Shown: positions 7,610-17,401, counted from the stretch's first letter. The stretch: DNA of 64,000 bases from Chitinophagaceae bacterium (GCA_016787065.1 JAEUVD010000002.1:124001-188000); one strand, 5' to 3'. Numbers and translations are program-made. The notes: generated by a model not told the origin, from the letters alone.

Positions 7610-10132
7610 TTATTTACTTATTCTAAGCGTTTGTATTTCGCCGGATGCATAACATCGAATAAAATAAATTCCCGAAGGCAGTCCGCTTAAATACAAACGA
7701 TCCTTACGACTGAAGCTTCGGTAACAACACTGTCCGAGCGTATTCCAAACTTCTACTTTATCTATATTTTTATTCGTATTAAGTTGGTATATCCCTTCTT
7801 CGGAATGGGTAGGATAAATATTAACCTCCCAAAGTGATTGTTTTACTGAAAGCGATTTTACTGCTGATAGCCATTCCTTACCATCTTCTAAATGACAACG
7901 CAATCGATAAAAATTTATTCCATTCAGGGGTTGAGCATCGACATACGTTTTCTCTTCACCCGCACGCGTTCCAAGAGTAATAAAGTGCTTTCCATCACCA
8001 CTTCGTTCTATGATATAACTACTTACATTGTATGAATCATTCCAATTTAAACAGGCCGCTCCATTACATGGATATACTTCAAATTGATGAACTGTTAATG
8101 GCAAAGGGATATTGAAAGGATGAATCCAAAATTCACTGAAATTAGTTACATCAAATTCAAGATAGTGTAATCCAAATGCATTACCAGTTGTAATTTGGGA
8201 AGCCGGAATAAATGTAATCGTTCCGGTAGAAGCATCAAATACGCCATCTTCATTCGGCCCATCGTATTTGGTTACAGAAAGTTGATTGTGTGAAAGCAAG
8301 GAAGGAACCATGGTTTGCAGATTGGTAAAGTCGGCGTTGGTATAATATAAACGTACACGTTTAGTTCCAACAGGGTAAAGTGAGGTATGAATTACAAAAT
8401 GACGACGCATGGCATATGTGCTACCCATAGGAATTGCACTTGATTCAACGTAAACCGTATCTGTGCGAGTCCCAAGGTCTGAGCAATAGTCTTTAATAGA
8501 AGCAATAATTTTATTTTGTTCGAGTATGTTGTAACTGTGCTTCCAGTTTCCATCATCCATAAGATGGGTGTTATTTGTTTGTACGCTCAGCGGTGTGTTA
8601 TTAAAACTATTGGGCGTTTGCGGATATTTTTTGGCCAAATAATTTTCTAATGTTTTGATTTCATTTAGTGTAAGACTTCGATTAAAAACAATTACTTCAT
8701 TGATCCATCCACTCCAATCTAAGTCGGCTTGGTCTTCCCGATCGCCAATCGTAAATCCTGTGGCTCCTGTTTCTGAAGAAATGCTTCCGCTGCCCTGATT
8801 AACCGTTTGAATTATTTTATTCATTCGCACTTTAAGCTGAGAACCTGCAGCAGGCACATCGTAGGTAACTACAAAATTCTGTTGAATAGTATCCAAAACA
8901 CTTGCCGCAATACTTGCATTGTTATTGCCAATACCATTATTATCGGAATAAACATATACAGATGTTCCCGGACTATTTGCACCTAAAGAAAGTGTATTGA
9001 TTAACCCACTTCGTCGAAAGGTAAATAAACTGCCACCTACAACACCACTGCCATGCGTTTTACAATCTCTTCTGCCTGAAACAAACACAGTTCGGGCTAA
9101 ACCACTGTTTACTAAATTAGAAGTTGTATTATTCATGAAGTATTTTCCGTTTGCACCATCAAAATAAACAGAAGGCTTATTATTAATTACATTCGTTTGG
9201 TAGATTGGTTGACTAATGCTATTGGTTTGAGTTACGTGATTACCGTTGCCGCTTACATCATTCCAAACACTCACCTGATTGCTTCCATTATAAGTAACGG
9301 CGCTATCAGCACGAAGCCATAATACCGGATCGCATAAAGGCATGCCGTTTATTATGGTATCATTATCGGTAAAACGAAGATTAGCTATAGAACCTGCTGT
9401 TGTACCATTAAACGAACCCAATGTTGCCGTAGCTGCGTTTGGAACTACGATCGAAGGACCATTTCCGGATTCATTCATTTTCCAATAGGCATACAATCCA
9501 GATTCATTGCCATTCAGTTCAGCATACATGCTGCCTTGCAAGTCAGAGGATGTTCGAACGGTATGCCATAAACGAACCTCATCTAGATTGCCATTGAGCG
9601 AAGAATATACATTAGAAATATTTCTGGAAGCGCCAATTAAAACAGGATAGGTTGACGCGTTAAAACCGGCTCCATCTGTTCCTGATATTAACGTGCTGGG
9701 TTGTTCAACACCATTCAAATAAAACGTAACCACATTGGTACTTGTTAAACTTACCGCCACATGTACCCACTCATTAAAAGGTATTATATCGTCGTTGGTT
9801 TCATAAATAGCTTGACTTCCAGAACAGGAATTATATCCGTTCCGCCATTTGGCAAATCGCATTTTTTGTGCAACGATGTTGAAATAGAATGTCCAATCGG
9901 GTGCACCACACCAACCTTTCGACATAATCATATTTCCGGTGGAACCATTTTCACATTTGTAGTACAACCATGCTTCAATAGTCATTTCTGAATTCGGAAT
10001 CAAACTAGACGCATCCGGAACTGTAACATAATTATAGTCGGCCTTAAGCTGTAATGATTTACCCGATAGTTGTGCGTGTATCTGAGCCGACAAACAACAA
10101 AGAATAAACATTACAAAAGAGATAGATTTCAT
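7610..10132 (-). CDS. Secreted LamG-domain protein with T9SS sorting domain
   Basis: About 840 residues. Signal peptide MKSISFVMFILCCLSAQIHA, then a LamG/concanavalin-like domain to about residue 220 (SLQLKADYNYVTVP, MTIEAWLYYK, LNGNLDEVRLW, GLYAYWKMNE). A second jelly-roll segment of roughly 230 residues begins DPVLWLRADSAV, with NEVIVFNRSLTLNEIKTLENYL near its end. A linker is followed by a sorting domain (VNIYPTHSEEG, VEVWNTLGQCCY, LSGLPSGIYFIRC). The -7 box at 10148-10155 overlaps the upstream TTG that would lengthen the protein, so the ATG at 10132 is preferred; the ATG at 10141 is possible. Probably a surface carbohydrate-binding or adhesion protein. The ligand is unknown. Confidence 0.85.
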   Translation of the reverse strand: MKSISFVMFILCCLSAQIHAQLSGKSLQLKADYNYVTVPDASSLIPNSEMTIEAWLYYKCENGSTGNMIMSKGWCGAPDWTFYFNIVAQKMRFAKWRNGYNSCSGSQAIYETNDDIIPFNEWVHVAVSLTSTNVVTFYLNGVEQPSTLISGTDGAGFNASTYPVLIGASRNISNVYSSLNGNLDEVRLWHTVRTSSDLQGSMYAELNGNESGLYAYWKMNESGNGPSIVVPNAATATLGSFNGTTAGSIANLRFTDNDTIINGMPLCDPVLWLRADSAVTYNGSNQVSVWNDVSGNGNHVTQTNSISQPIYQTNVINNKPSVYFDGANGKYFMNNTTSNLVNSGLARTVFVSGRRDCKTHGSGVVGGSLFTFRRSGLINTLSLGANSPGTSVYVYSDNNGIGNNNASIAASVLDTIQQNFVVTYDVPAAGSQLKVRMNKIIQTVNQGSGSISSETGATGFTIGDREDQADLDWSGWINEVIVFNRSLTLNEIKTLENYLAKKYPQTPNSFNNTPLSVQTNNTHLMDDGNWKHSYNILEQNKIIASIKDYCSDLGTRTDTVYVESSAIPMGSTYAMRRHFVIHTSLYPVGTKRVRLYYTNADFTNLQTMVPSLLSHNQLSVTKYDGPNEDGVFDASTGTITFIPASQITTGNAFGLHYLEFDVTNFSEFWIHPFNIPLPLTVHQFEVYPCNGAACLNWNDSYNVSSYIIERSGDGKHFITLGTRAGEEKTYVDAQPLNGINFYRLRCHLEDGKEWLSAVKSLSVKQSLWEVNIYPTHSEEGIYQLNTNKNIDKVEVWNTLGQCCYRSFSRKDRLYLSGLPSGIYFIRCYASGEIQTLRISK

Positions 10133-10147
10133 GTTATACATTTTATG

Positions 10148-10155
10148 CAAAATTA
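10148..10155 (-). promoter_or_regulatory. -7 promoter box for the LamG protein
   Basis: TAATTTTG on the minus strand matches TAnnTTTG. It lies 15 bases before the ATG at 10132 and covers the alternative TTG start at 10150, which argues against that start. It shares a 200-base divergent region with the subtilase gene; that region also holds an 6-bp hairpin (GCTACC/GGTAGC, 10227-10246) of no obvious role. Confidence 0.4.
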
Positions 10156-10351
10156 TTTTCCAAATTAGCGGAACTCAATACCGTGTAGAGGGTATTTTGA
10201 CGCACGCACCGATGTAACTCCTTTTTGCTACCGCGAAACAGGTAGCACGAAGATTTTTTGTCGCTGTACAAAACCGTTAAACGATAAACTCAAGGCTTAA
10301 CGTGTCGGGTATTCTTTCTGCCTTATATTTAGACATTCAAACACCAAACAC

Positions 10352-13300
10352 ATGCGATCACTTATTTTTCTATGTTTATTGTTTCTGTCGGTAAGCCAGA
10401 GTTTTGCTCAACAATCGAAACCCGTGTTAGTACAATCGGGTAACGTGTTACCACCTTACAATCAAGGCATTTTAAGTTCTGAGCAATGGCAGAACATTCC
10501 TTCTTTCCAAGGCCATCGTTATTTCCTTCTTCAATTTGAGGTGTTACCAAAGGATGAAGGTTTAACTGAATTGAAGAAACAGCATGTAGAGTTTCTTACT
10601 TATCTCCATCCAAATTCATTTTATATTAGAATACCTGAACAGGTGACTTCGTTGAACTATGGTGCTATGCAGGTTAACTCCTTAACTGCTATTCAGGATA
10701 CTTGGAAACTTCATTATGAAGTGCAAGAAGAATTGGTTCCCGACTATGCTCTGGATGGCAATCAGATAAAATATATGGTGAGTTTACATCCAGGCATACT
10801 TGGTGAAACGCTTCAGTCATTTTTTGAATCCTTAGGGGCCAGAGTCATTCACATTGCCAATCATGAACATGTGATGCTATCAATGCCTTCACAAAAATTA
10901 ACAGCACTTACTACACACCCTGCTGTTCAATTTGTTCATTTCATAGACCCTCCGCTAGAAAAAGAAAATTTGGAAAACCGAACCGACCACCGCAGTAACG
11001 TGTTAGCTACAGATTATGGTGCAGGTCGCCATTTCGATGGTAGTGGTGTGCGTATAGGTTTAACGGATGATGGTTTTATAGGTCCGCATATCGATTATCA
11101 AGGCCGAACTAACCAAGATGCGGTACTTACGGTTAACAACGGTAATCATGGCGATCATTGTGGTGGAATAATTATGGGGGCAGGTAATTTGGATCCTGAC
11201 GGACGAGGCATGGCGCATGGTGCCGATGTTTGGGTTTATAATGCGTTAGCTACTACAAACTATATTCTGGAAGACAGTTTATTCACAGCTCCTTCTTTAA
11301 GTTTAGATATCATTTCAACGTCCTACTCGAATGGTTGTAATTCAGGTTATAACTCAGGAGCTGTTTCTGCAGACCGCCAAGCCAGAACGTTTACAAATAT
11401 CATGCGCATTTTCTCTGCCGGGAACGATGGAAGCACGAATTGTAATTATGGCGCAGGAGCCGGTTGGGGTAATATTACCGGTGGTATTAAATCGGGAAAA
11501 AATGTAATAGCAGTGGCTAATTTAAACTACCTAGATGTATTAGCTAATTCAAGTAGTCGTGGCCCTGCTACGGATGGAAGAATTAAACCGGATGTTTCTG
11601 CAGTAGGTACCGATGTGTATTCAACTGTTGATACAAATACCTATGATGTTTTTAGTGGCACCTCTATGTCGTGCCCTGGTGTAGCTGGTTTATTTTCACA
11701 ATTATATCAAGCCTATCGAACCTTACATAGCGGTGATGATCCGAATTGCGGTTTGCTAAAAAATGTGTTGATGAATACTTGTGATGATATTGGTAATCCA
11801 GGTCCTGATTTTAAACATGGCTACGGACGAGTAAACGGATTGCGTGCCGTGAAGGTTTTAGAAAGTAACCAGCATAACTACGATTCGGTGAGTACCGGAA
11901 ATACTAAAACAATCAACCTCAATGTTCCGCCAAACACACATCGGGTAAAGATTATGTTGAACTGGACTGATCGCGAAGCAGCTGTATCTGCTACTACTGC
12001 CTTGGTCAATGATTTAGATTTGAAAGTAACTGCGCCAAACAGCACGGTTTATTTGCCTTGGGTTTTAAATCATGCACCAAACGCCACAACGCTTAATGCG
12101 AATGCGCAACGCTTAGCAGATCACTTGAACAATGTGGAACAAGTTACGATTGATACGCCGGCTAGCGGACTGTACACTATCGACGTAAGTGGTTATGCTG
12201 TGCCATTTGGCCCTCAAGATTATTTCATCTCATATGAGTTTATACCGTTTGATTCCATCGAAATAACCTATCCATTAGGTGGTGAAGGTTTTGTGCCCGG
12301 AGAAGTACAAACTATACGTTGGAATGCAATTACAACCGGCAACATGTATAGTTTAGATTATTCAACCGATAATGGTTCCTCATGGAATACAATAGTTACC
12401 GCCTTAGCCGCAACGAATACCTATTATAACTGGACGGTTCCGAATGTGGTAAGCGGACAATGCAAAGTGCGAATTAATCGAAATGGTTTTTCTTCTGTAA
12501 CTCCTGATAAATTTACCATCATGAAGGTTCCGCAAAACCTGAGTGTAGTTCGAGTTTGTCCGGACACGATTACCATTCGTTGGAATAGTGTTAGCGGTGC
12601 GAATGCCTATCAAGTTTACATGCTTGGTAATAAGTATATGGATTCAGTTGCCACAACCGTTGATACCTTCTATCATTTTACCGGGTTAACCATTACAGAT
12701 GAACATTGGTTTAGTGTAAGTGCTCGCAATTCTACCGATGGTGCATTAAGTAAGCGTGCTTTTGCGGTACAACAAAGTCCGGGATTATTTAATTGTATTC
12801 TTGGAATGGATGCTGAAATGAATGCATGCAATAATCCTGAAACTGCCACCATTTTAAGTTGTGCCTCAAGTACAGGAATGCCGGTAAAAATTACAATTAA
12901 AAATAATGGCGTCGGATCAATAAGCAATTTTCCGGTAAGCTATCAACTCAATGCTTCCTCTCCGATTACAGAAACGTATTCGGCTTCCATTGCTTCAGGA
13001 GCCACTGCTACCTATACCTTTACCACGTTGTTGGCAACACCTGCCGTGGGTAATCATACCTTGAAAACTTTTACCAACCTCACCGGCGATTTATATCATT
13101 TGAATGACACCGTTAAAACCACCATTCTTGTTGCTTCAGGCAACATAACCACCTTACCTTGGACGGAAGATTTTGAAGCAATCGCAACCTGCACTACGGT
13201 GAATAATTGTGATAACACCGATTGTCCGCTTACCAATGATTTAACGCAAGAACCGAATTTGGTTATTGATCAGTTTGATTGGAAAGTATTTAGTGGTCCT

Positions 13301-13975
13301 ACGGGAACAAGCAATACCGGCCCGGATGTTGATCATACGTTGGGAAGTGCAACCGGAAATTATATTTATACGGAAACGTCTTATTGTTATGAGCAAACAG
13401 CGTATTTATTATCGCCTTGCTTTAGTTTAGCATCGGGGTCGCAACCATGGTTTAGTTTTTGGTATCACATGTATGGCAATGGCATGGGAAGTTTACATGT
13501 AGATGCTTACGTTGATGGAGAATGGCAGAAAGATATAGTTACGGAAGTGAATGGCGACCAAGGCAATACTTGGTTTAAAAAAGAAGTTGATTTGAGTGCT
13601 TATGCCGGTAAAACAATTTATCTACGTTTACGTGGGTTAACCGGTATCAATCAACGCAGTGATATGGCCTTGGATGATTTCCGCATGATTGATTCAACGA
13701 ATGGCTCATCGGGTATCGTAGATGTTAACGGGCATTTTAATTTATATCCGAATCCGGCGCAAAAGCAGGTTGTAGTTTCCACCACTTCCGGTAAAACTAG
13801 ATTGGCTGCTATAACACTTTACAACACCATAGGAGACAAAGTACTTCAACAAAAGGAATTAAAAGCAACGTCAACCTATACACTCGATTTGAGTTCGTTA
13901 GCCTCCGGCATGTATTGGATTTTTATCCAAGACCAACATGGCAAACAATATAAAACGAAATTAGTGAAGGAGTAA
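10352..13975 (+). CDS. Secreted S8 (subtilisin-like) protease with T9SS sorting domain
   Basis: A 1207-residue protein. Signal peptide MRSLIFLCLLFLSVSQSFA, a long N-terminal region that may act as a prodomain (to about 220), then a subtilase domain with Asp239 (LTDDGF), His266 (NHGDHCGG) and Ser438 (SGTSMSCPG). These are followed by a jelly-roll-like segment (VKIMLNWTD...LVNDLDL, about 530-620), Ig/fibronectin-like repeats, a MAM/adhesion-like segment (LPWTEDFEAI...YLRLRGLTG) and a sorting domain (LYPNPAQKQVVVS, LYNTIGDKV, LDLSSLASGMYWIFI). It is expected at the cell surface as an endoprotease, plausibly feeding peptides to the S46 enzyme and other peptidases. Catalytic triad and sorting domain are seen; the substrate is unknown. 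Confidence 0.9.
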   Translation: MRSLIFLCLLFLSVSQSFAQQSKPVLVQSGNVLPPYNQGILSSEQWQNIPSFQGHRYFLLQFEVLPKDEGLTELKKQHVEFLTYLHPNSFYIRIPEQVTSLNYGAMQVNSLTAIQDTWKLHYEVQEELVPDYALDGNQIKYMVSLHPGILGETLQSFFESLGARVIHIANHEHVMLSMPSQKLTALTTHPAVQFVHFIDPPLEKENLENRTDHRSNVLATDYGAGRHFDGSGVRIGLTDDGFIGPHIDYQGRTNQDAVLTVNNGNHGDHCGGIIMGAGNLDPDGRGMAHGADVWVYNALATTNYILEDSLFTAPSLSLDIISTSYSNGCNSGYNSGAVSADRQARTFTNIMRIFSAGNDGSTNCNYGAGAGWGNITGGIKSGKNVIAVANLNYLDVLANSSSRGPATDGRIKPDVSAVGTDVYSTVDTNTYDVFSGTSMSCPGVAGLFSQLYQAYRTLHSGDDPNCGLLKNVLMNTCDDIGNPGPDFKHGYGRVNGLRAVKVLESNQHNYDSVSTGNTKTINLNVPPNTHRVKIMLNWTDREAAVSATTALVNDLDLKVTAPNSTVYLPWVLNHAPNATTLNANAQRLADHLNNVEQVTIDTPASGLYTIDVSGYAVPFGPQDYFISYEFIPFDSIEITYPLGGEGFVPGEVQTIRWNAITTGNMYSLDYSTDNGSSWNTIVTALAATNTYYNWTVPNVVSGQCKVRINRNGFSSVTPDKFTIMKVPQNLSVVRVCPDTITIRWNSVSGANAYQVYMLGNKYMDSVATTVDTFYHFTGLTITDEHWFSVSARNSTDGALSKRAFAVQQSPGLFNCILGMDAEMNACNNPETATILSCASSTGMPVKITIKNNGVGSISNFPVSYQLNASSPITETYSASIASGATATYTFTTLLATPAVGNHTLKTFTNLTGDLYHLNDTVKTTILVASGNITTLPWTEDFEAIATCTTVNNCDNTDCPLTNDLTQEPNLVIDQFDWKVFSGPTGTSNTGPDVDHTLGSATGNYIYTETSYCYEQTAYLLSPCFSLASGSQPWFSFWYHMYGNGMGSLHVDAYVDGEWQKDIVTEVNGDQGNTWFKKEVDLSAYAGKTIYLRLRGLTGINQRSDMALDDFRMIDSTNGSSGIVDVNGHFNLYPNPAQKQVVVSTTSGKTRLAAITLYNTIGDKVLQQKELKATSTYTLDLSSLASGMYWIFIQDQHGKQYKTKLVKE

Positions 13976-13985
13976 ACGGTTACAG

Positions 13986-14011
13986 TAGAGCCGCGATGCA
14001 TCGCGGCTCTA
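13986..14011. repeat. 26-bp perfect palindrome
   Basis: TAGAGCCGCGATG followed directly by its reverse complement, with no loop. It stands just after the subtilase stop codon. The arm is GC-rich in an AT-rich setting and no T-run follows, so it does not look like an ordinary terminator. It resembles the dispersed palindromic units found between genes in many Bacteroidota; only a whole-genome search can show whether it is repeated. Confidence 0.85.
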
Positions 14012-14128
14012 AGAATGTTATGTTTAACCTAGCCTCCTTTAGTTAAAGGAAGGGAACATGATTTCTATTGGATAATTCGTAACGGTACTAATTTATTTGC
14101 CTTTATATTACGGTTTGCTGTTAAGAAA

Positions 14129-15967
14129 TCACTCCCTATTTCTGATGTTAAAATTGACTTTACTATCCTTTTTCACTACTCCAATACCATTTGTCATACT
14201 ATCCTTATTAGCTGCTTCTTCTTTGGTATTAAAATCACAATCACATGTTCTAGGTTTTAGAAATTGTAACGCCTTAATTCGGGCTCTTTGATCGAGCACT
14301 CGTTTATTAATTTGCTGAATCTTTTCTTCTTCTTGACGTTGTTCCTGTTCCAATTTTTTAAACGCTTGATATTTTTCATTCACTTTCACCTGTGCAGAAA
14401 AAGCATTGAGATGTAACCCATTCAACATAGCATTGAGTTGTTCCGGATTGGATTCTTGCAATTGCATGTGCACGCTATTTTGCTGTTGAGCTATAAAGCG
14501 AATCGTATCTGCGTAAAGCCTTTCTTCCTTCTCCGCAATTGCCACTACGATACAAACTTCACCTTGGGGTAAAGGAATTTTGCCATCCGTAAATTTTACA
14601 TAAAAATTCTCCCCTTCATGTCGATACCCCGGCAAGCTAATTTTTAATTTAGGTATCATCAATTGAACGCGAACTTGTTGTTCAACACTTCCCTGCACCT
14701 GAATGGCCAATTCGCTACGAGCTACTCCCGATCGACCTTCAATTAAAACATCTATATTATACCAACCGGTAGTTGTAATATTCAAATCGTAAAACAGTCC
14801 GGTTGTAAGTTCCGGTTGCACTGTAGCAACTGCTTGTGCTGTAAGCGTTACTGTATTTTGATTGGCACTTGCACTACGAGTATCATTCGAATTATTCCCG
14901 CCGCTTGAGATGGGAGCATTGAACGTTACTTTATTTTCAAAAACTTCCGATGTACCTTTCATCGTAATGGCCAGTTTATTCTTTAACAGTTGAATCTGTT
15001 GAACATTGGTTTGCATCTCATGTTTCTGTGCCTCTATATTAAATAAAACTTGTTCCTCCTTTCGCAGGGCAAGTTGATATTTTTCGCAGCTATCACAATT
15101 CAAACCGGGATTAAAATTTGGATGCTTTTTGCTTATCGCTCCGATGAAAGAATAAAGCGAATCGAGTTCCTGATCCGATAAATTCGGAAATGCGGTCATT
15201 GCAGTTTTGCCCCAAGAGTTATAAATACATTGGGCATAATAATCAATGTACTCCGATTTTCCATCCTCGGTTAAAACATGACTATCAATAACCTCAGCAC
15301 TGTTTCGGGTGAAACGATAGATCCATTCTTTGCTACGTCGTAATGCTATGTTGGCTAATGGCGGACCGGTGGCTGAACTAACCATATCCGGATTATGACA
15401 AGAAGCACATTGGGTATTAAATAATGTTTGTCCTTTTGCAATTTTACGTTCCATCGGGCTTGCATTTAAAGGCTTGGGTTGAACCCAATTCAATTGGCCT
15501 TCCTTCGTTCGTTCACCGGAATACAATTGCATGCCTTCTACAAGTTCCTTCGTGGGTACGAGCATACGAAGGGGCATTTTAATTTGAACTTGTTGCTCCG
15601 GTGAAAATTCGAGTTGAAACATCCCTCCCGATTGCAATACATCACCACCGCTTTGTGTAAGTAATCCAGCCTTCAACATTGCCACCATCGACAAGGCTTC
15701 TTTTATTTCGAAATGCACCGGGTTTTGCTTTGAAACCAAACTCCCTTTCGGAACTTGAATGATGATGCCTGACTGTGTGATTAACGAATATGACTGATTT
15801 ATATCAATCACAAATTTTTGGGTGGTTAGTTTATTTGGTTGAAACGGTATGGCTTCGGTAGGTGAATTTTGAAGTGTAGTAGTTTGGGCTTCTGTGTTTG
15901 TATGAATATCATCGGTGCACTGAGTAAAAAACAAGATGCTAACGAGGAGAAAGAAATAATACTTCAT
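14129..15967 (-). CDS. Lipoprotein with a c-type cytochrome domain
   Basis: A 612-residue protein. The lipobox LFFTQC ends at Cys17 (lipid anchor), followed by a beta-rich region of about 150 residues (IQVPKGSLVSKQNPVHFEI). A class I cytochrome c domain follows, with the heme motif CASCH near residue 185, a likely axial Met in MTAFPNLSDQELDSLYSFI, and DPP-like GPPLANIA. A further beta-rich part and a charged coiled coil (about 540-590) complete it. A second CDSC-type pair (NCDSCEKY) follows the cytochrome domain but lacks the His of a heme site. It should be membrane-anchored and transfer electrons, but no partner oxidase or dehydrogenase is encoded nearby. The heme site is seen; the role is open. 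Confidence 0.75.
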   Translation of the reverse strand: MKYYFFLLVSILFFTQCTDDIHTNTEAQTTTLQNSPTEAIPFQPNKLTTQKFVIDINQSYSLITQSGIIIQVPKGSLVSKQNPVHFEIKEALSMVAMLKAGLLTQSGGDVLQSGGMFQLEFSPEQQVQIKMPLRMLVPTKELVEGMQLYSGERTKEGQLNWVQPKPLNASPMERKIAKGQTLFNTQCASCHNPDMVSSATGPPLANIALRRSKEWIYRFTRNSAEVIDSHVLTEDGKSEYIDYYAQCIYNSWGKTAMTAFPNLSDQELDSLYSFIGAISKKHPNFNPGLNCDSCEKYQLALRKEEQVLFNIEAQKHEMQTNVQQIQLLKNKLAITMKGTSEVFENKVTFNAPISSGGNNSNDTRSASANQNTVTLTAQAVATVQPELTTGLFYDLNITTTGWYNIDVLIEGRSGVARSELAIQVQGSVEQQVRVQLMIPKLKISLPGYRHEGENFYVKFTDGKIPLPQGEVCIVVAIAEKEERLYADTIRFIAQQQNSVHMQLQESNPEQLNAMLNGLHLNAFSAQVKVNEKYQAFKKLEQEQRQEEEKIQQINKRVLDQRARIKALQFLKPRTCDCDFNTKEEAANKDSMTNGIGVVKKDSKVNFNIRNRE

Positions 15968-15980
15968 AATTTTTTTTGCT

Positions 15981-16134
15981 TCAGATAAACGTACTTACAT
16001 TTTCCATAACGAAAGATACAGTAGGTTTCGTTTGAAAGAGATCAAAATAGGCTTTGAATTTCAGAAGATAGTCATCATTGTATCAGGAAAATAATTCTTC
16101 TACTTCATTTTAATTTTCAATACAATGAATCACA
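15981..16134 (-). pseudogene. Possible degraded coding remnant
   Basis: Between the truncated priA and the cytochrome gene, one leftward frame reads like protein apart from two stops. It gives VIHCIEN, stop, NEVEELFS, stop, then YNDDYLLKFKAYFDLF, ending MENVSTFI and a stop at 15981-15983. Composition is plausible for coding DNA, but no family is recognised and the piece is short, so chance cannot be excluded. If real, it supports a deletion or insertion that also removed the rest of priA. Confidence 0.25.
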
Positions 16135-16138
16135 TCGT

Positions 16139-16603
16139 TTATCCTTCCTGCGAATCTTGTTGTTGATTTTTACGGAGTTGTTCTTGTCGTACTTCTAACG
16201 CTTGCCATACGATAAACTCATCATCACTAAGTTCAGCTTCATCTATCGAAATTTCTTCATTCAGAACAACAAAGGTTTCGCTTTCCAATTTAAGATACGA
16301 TGGCAAAGCAGCATTCATTACCTCCCCTTCTGTACAGGCGTAATACGAGGCCATCCATTCCCAAAATTTTAATTGATTCGGAGTTACAATTGGTTTTGCA
16401 TCGAGTACGCCTCGAATTGGTTTTACCTGATATATTTCTGGTTTGTTGTGATGAATTGATTTTACAATTCCACTGTACACGCGCTTTGCACCAAACTGTA
16501 CTTCTACCCTCGATCCTACTTGTACGAGTTCTTGTAATTCCACAGGAATTCCGTACGTGTAATTTTTTTCAATGGCTAAGGGTAGAATTATATCTGCGTA
16601 CAT
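16139..16603 (-). pseudogene. priA: Truncated primosomal protein N' (N-terminal DNA-binding domain only)
   Basis: The 154 residues match the N-terminal 3'-DNA-binding domain of the replication-restart helicase PriA: YADIILPLAIEKNYTYGIP, VGSRVEVQFGAKRVYSGIV, then LTPNQLKFWEWMASYY (here VTPNQ), CTEGEVMNAALPSYLKLESET. The protein then ends in a Gln-rich tail (QQQDSQEG) and a stop. The helicase domains, Cys-rich zinc site and C-terminal domain, which would make a protein of roughly 800 residues, are absent and not found elsewhere in the window. It begins one base after the plsC stop. Either a pseudogene whose intact copy lies elsewhere, or a stand-alone domain with an altered role. Confidence 0.8.
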
Positions 16604-17401
16604 CTAATTTGGTTTATGGTGTGTAATCCATGTTTCTGCAAAATTCCAGCAAGCTTGAGGTCCTTTGCTTCTGCAAAAGTCTAAACAATCTTGCATATAT
16701 TGTTGCGTAAAAAGTTTAAGTCCTTCACTATCCTTTTTTTCAAACCAGGTTACTTCTATTGGTGGTAGAAATACGCATCTATTGGCTCCGGGTGTCATGC
16801 GGGTAATAGCGGTTGGGTGAATGCGTTTTGGAGTATCTAGAAATAACATGGGTAAAATAGTAGCCTGTTGTAATTGCGCCAAAGCAAAGCCTCCATTCTG
16901 AAATGGCAACAAGCTAGATTGTGGTTGATCTGAAAATGTTCCCTCCGGAAAAATTCCTACTGAAAGTCCTTCTTCCATTTCCTTTTTCATTTGCCGGAAA
17001 CTTTTTGCCTTTGCGGTTACTGAACTTCGATCTACTGTTATAACCACCATTTTATACACAACACCATACACCGGCGCTTTTTCCACTTCCTTTTTTCCTA
17101 ACGTTTTAAATGGTTTTAGTAACGATGTGTAGAGCATAGCCGCATCGAGAAACGATTGATGATTCGGCATGATAAGATAGCTTTTAGAAAAATCAATTTT
17201 AGATCGGTGATAATTTTTTGGTATCATGAAGGAACATACTAACCAAACATTAGAAATTACTTTTAGCAAAGCAAACATGACGATATCCTTCGCTTTTTTC
17301 GGAAATAAAGTACATATTAATACCAATGGAAAAGTTCCTAGTATCAATACCATAAATATCAAACATACATACACAAAATATATTCCTTGCAACAAGCGCA
17401 T
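16604..17401 (-). CDS. plsC: 1-acyl-sn-glycerol-3-phosphate acyltransferase family protein
   Basis: A 265-residue membrane-associated acyltransferase that makes phosphatidic acid, the second acylation step of phospholipid synthesis. The N-terminal hydrophobic segments (about 1-65) are followed by the catalytic HX4D motif in NHQSFLD and by FPEGTFSD (acceptor binding). The start overlaps the stop of the hydroxyacid dehydrogenase by one base and the stop adjoins the priA fragment. fabD two genes upstream gives a lipid-synthesis context. PlsC-family proteins sometimes act on other acceptors, so the exact substrate is assumed. Confidence 0.85.
   Translation of the reverse strand: MRLLQGIYFVYVCLIFMVLILGTFPLVLICTLFPKKAKDIVMFALLKVISNVWLVCSFMIPKNYHRSKIDFSKSYLIMPNHQSFLDAAMLYTSLLKPFKTLGKKEVEKAPVYGVVYKMVVITVDRSSVTAKAKSFRQMKKEMEEGLSVGIFPEGTFSDQPQSSLLPFQNGGFALAQLQQATILPMLFLDTPKRIHPTAITRMTPGANRCVFLPPIEVTWFEKKDSEGLKLFTQQYMQDCLDFCRSKGPQACWNFAETWITHHKPN

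Noticed and set aside
13986..14011. Palindrome as terminator of the subtilase gene
   Set aside because: No T-run follows the hairpin on either strand, so I list it as a repeat instead.
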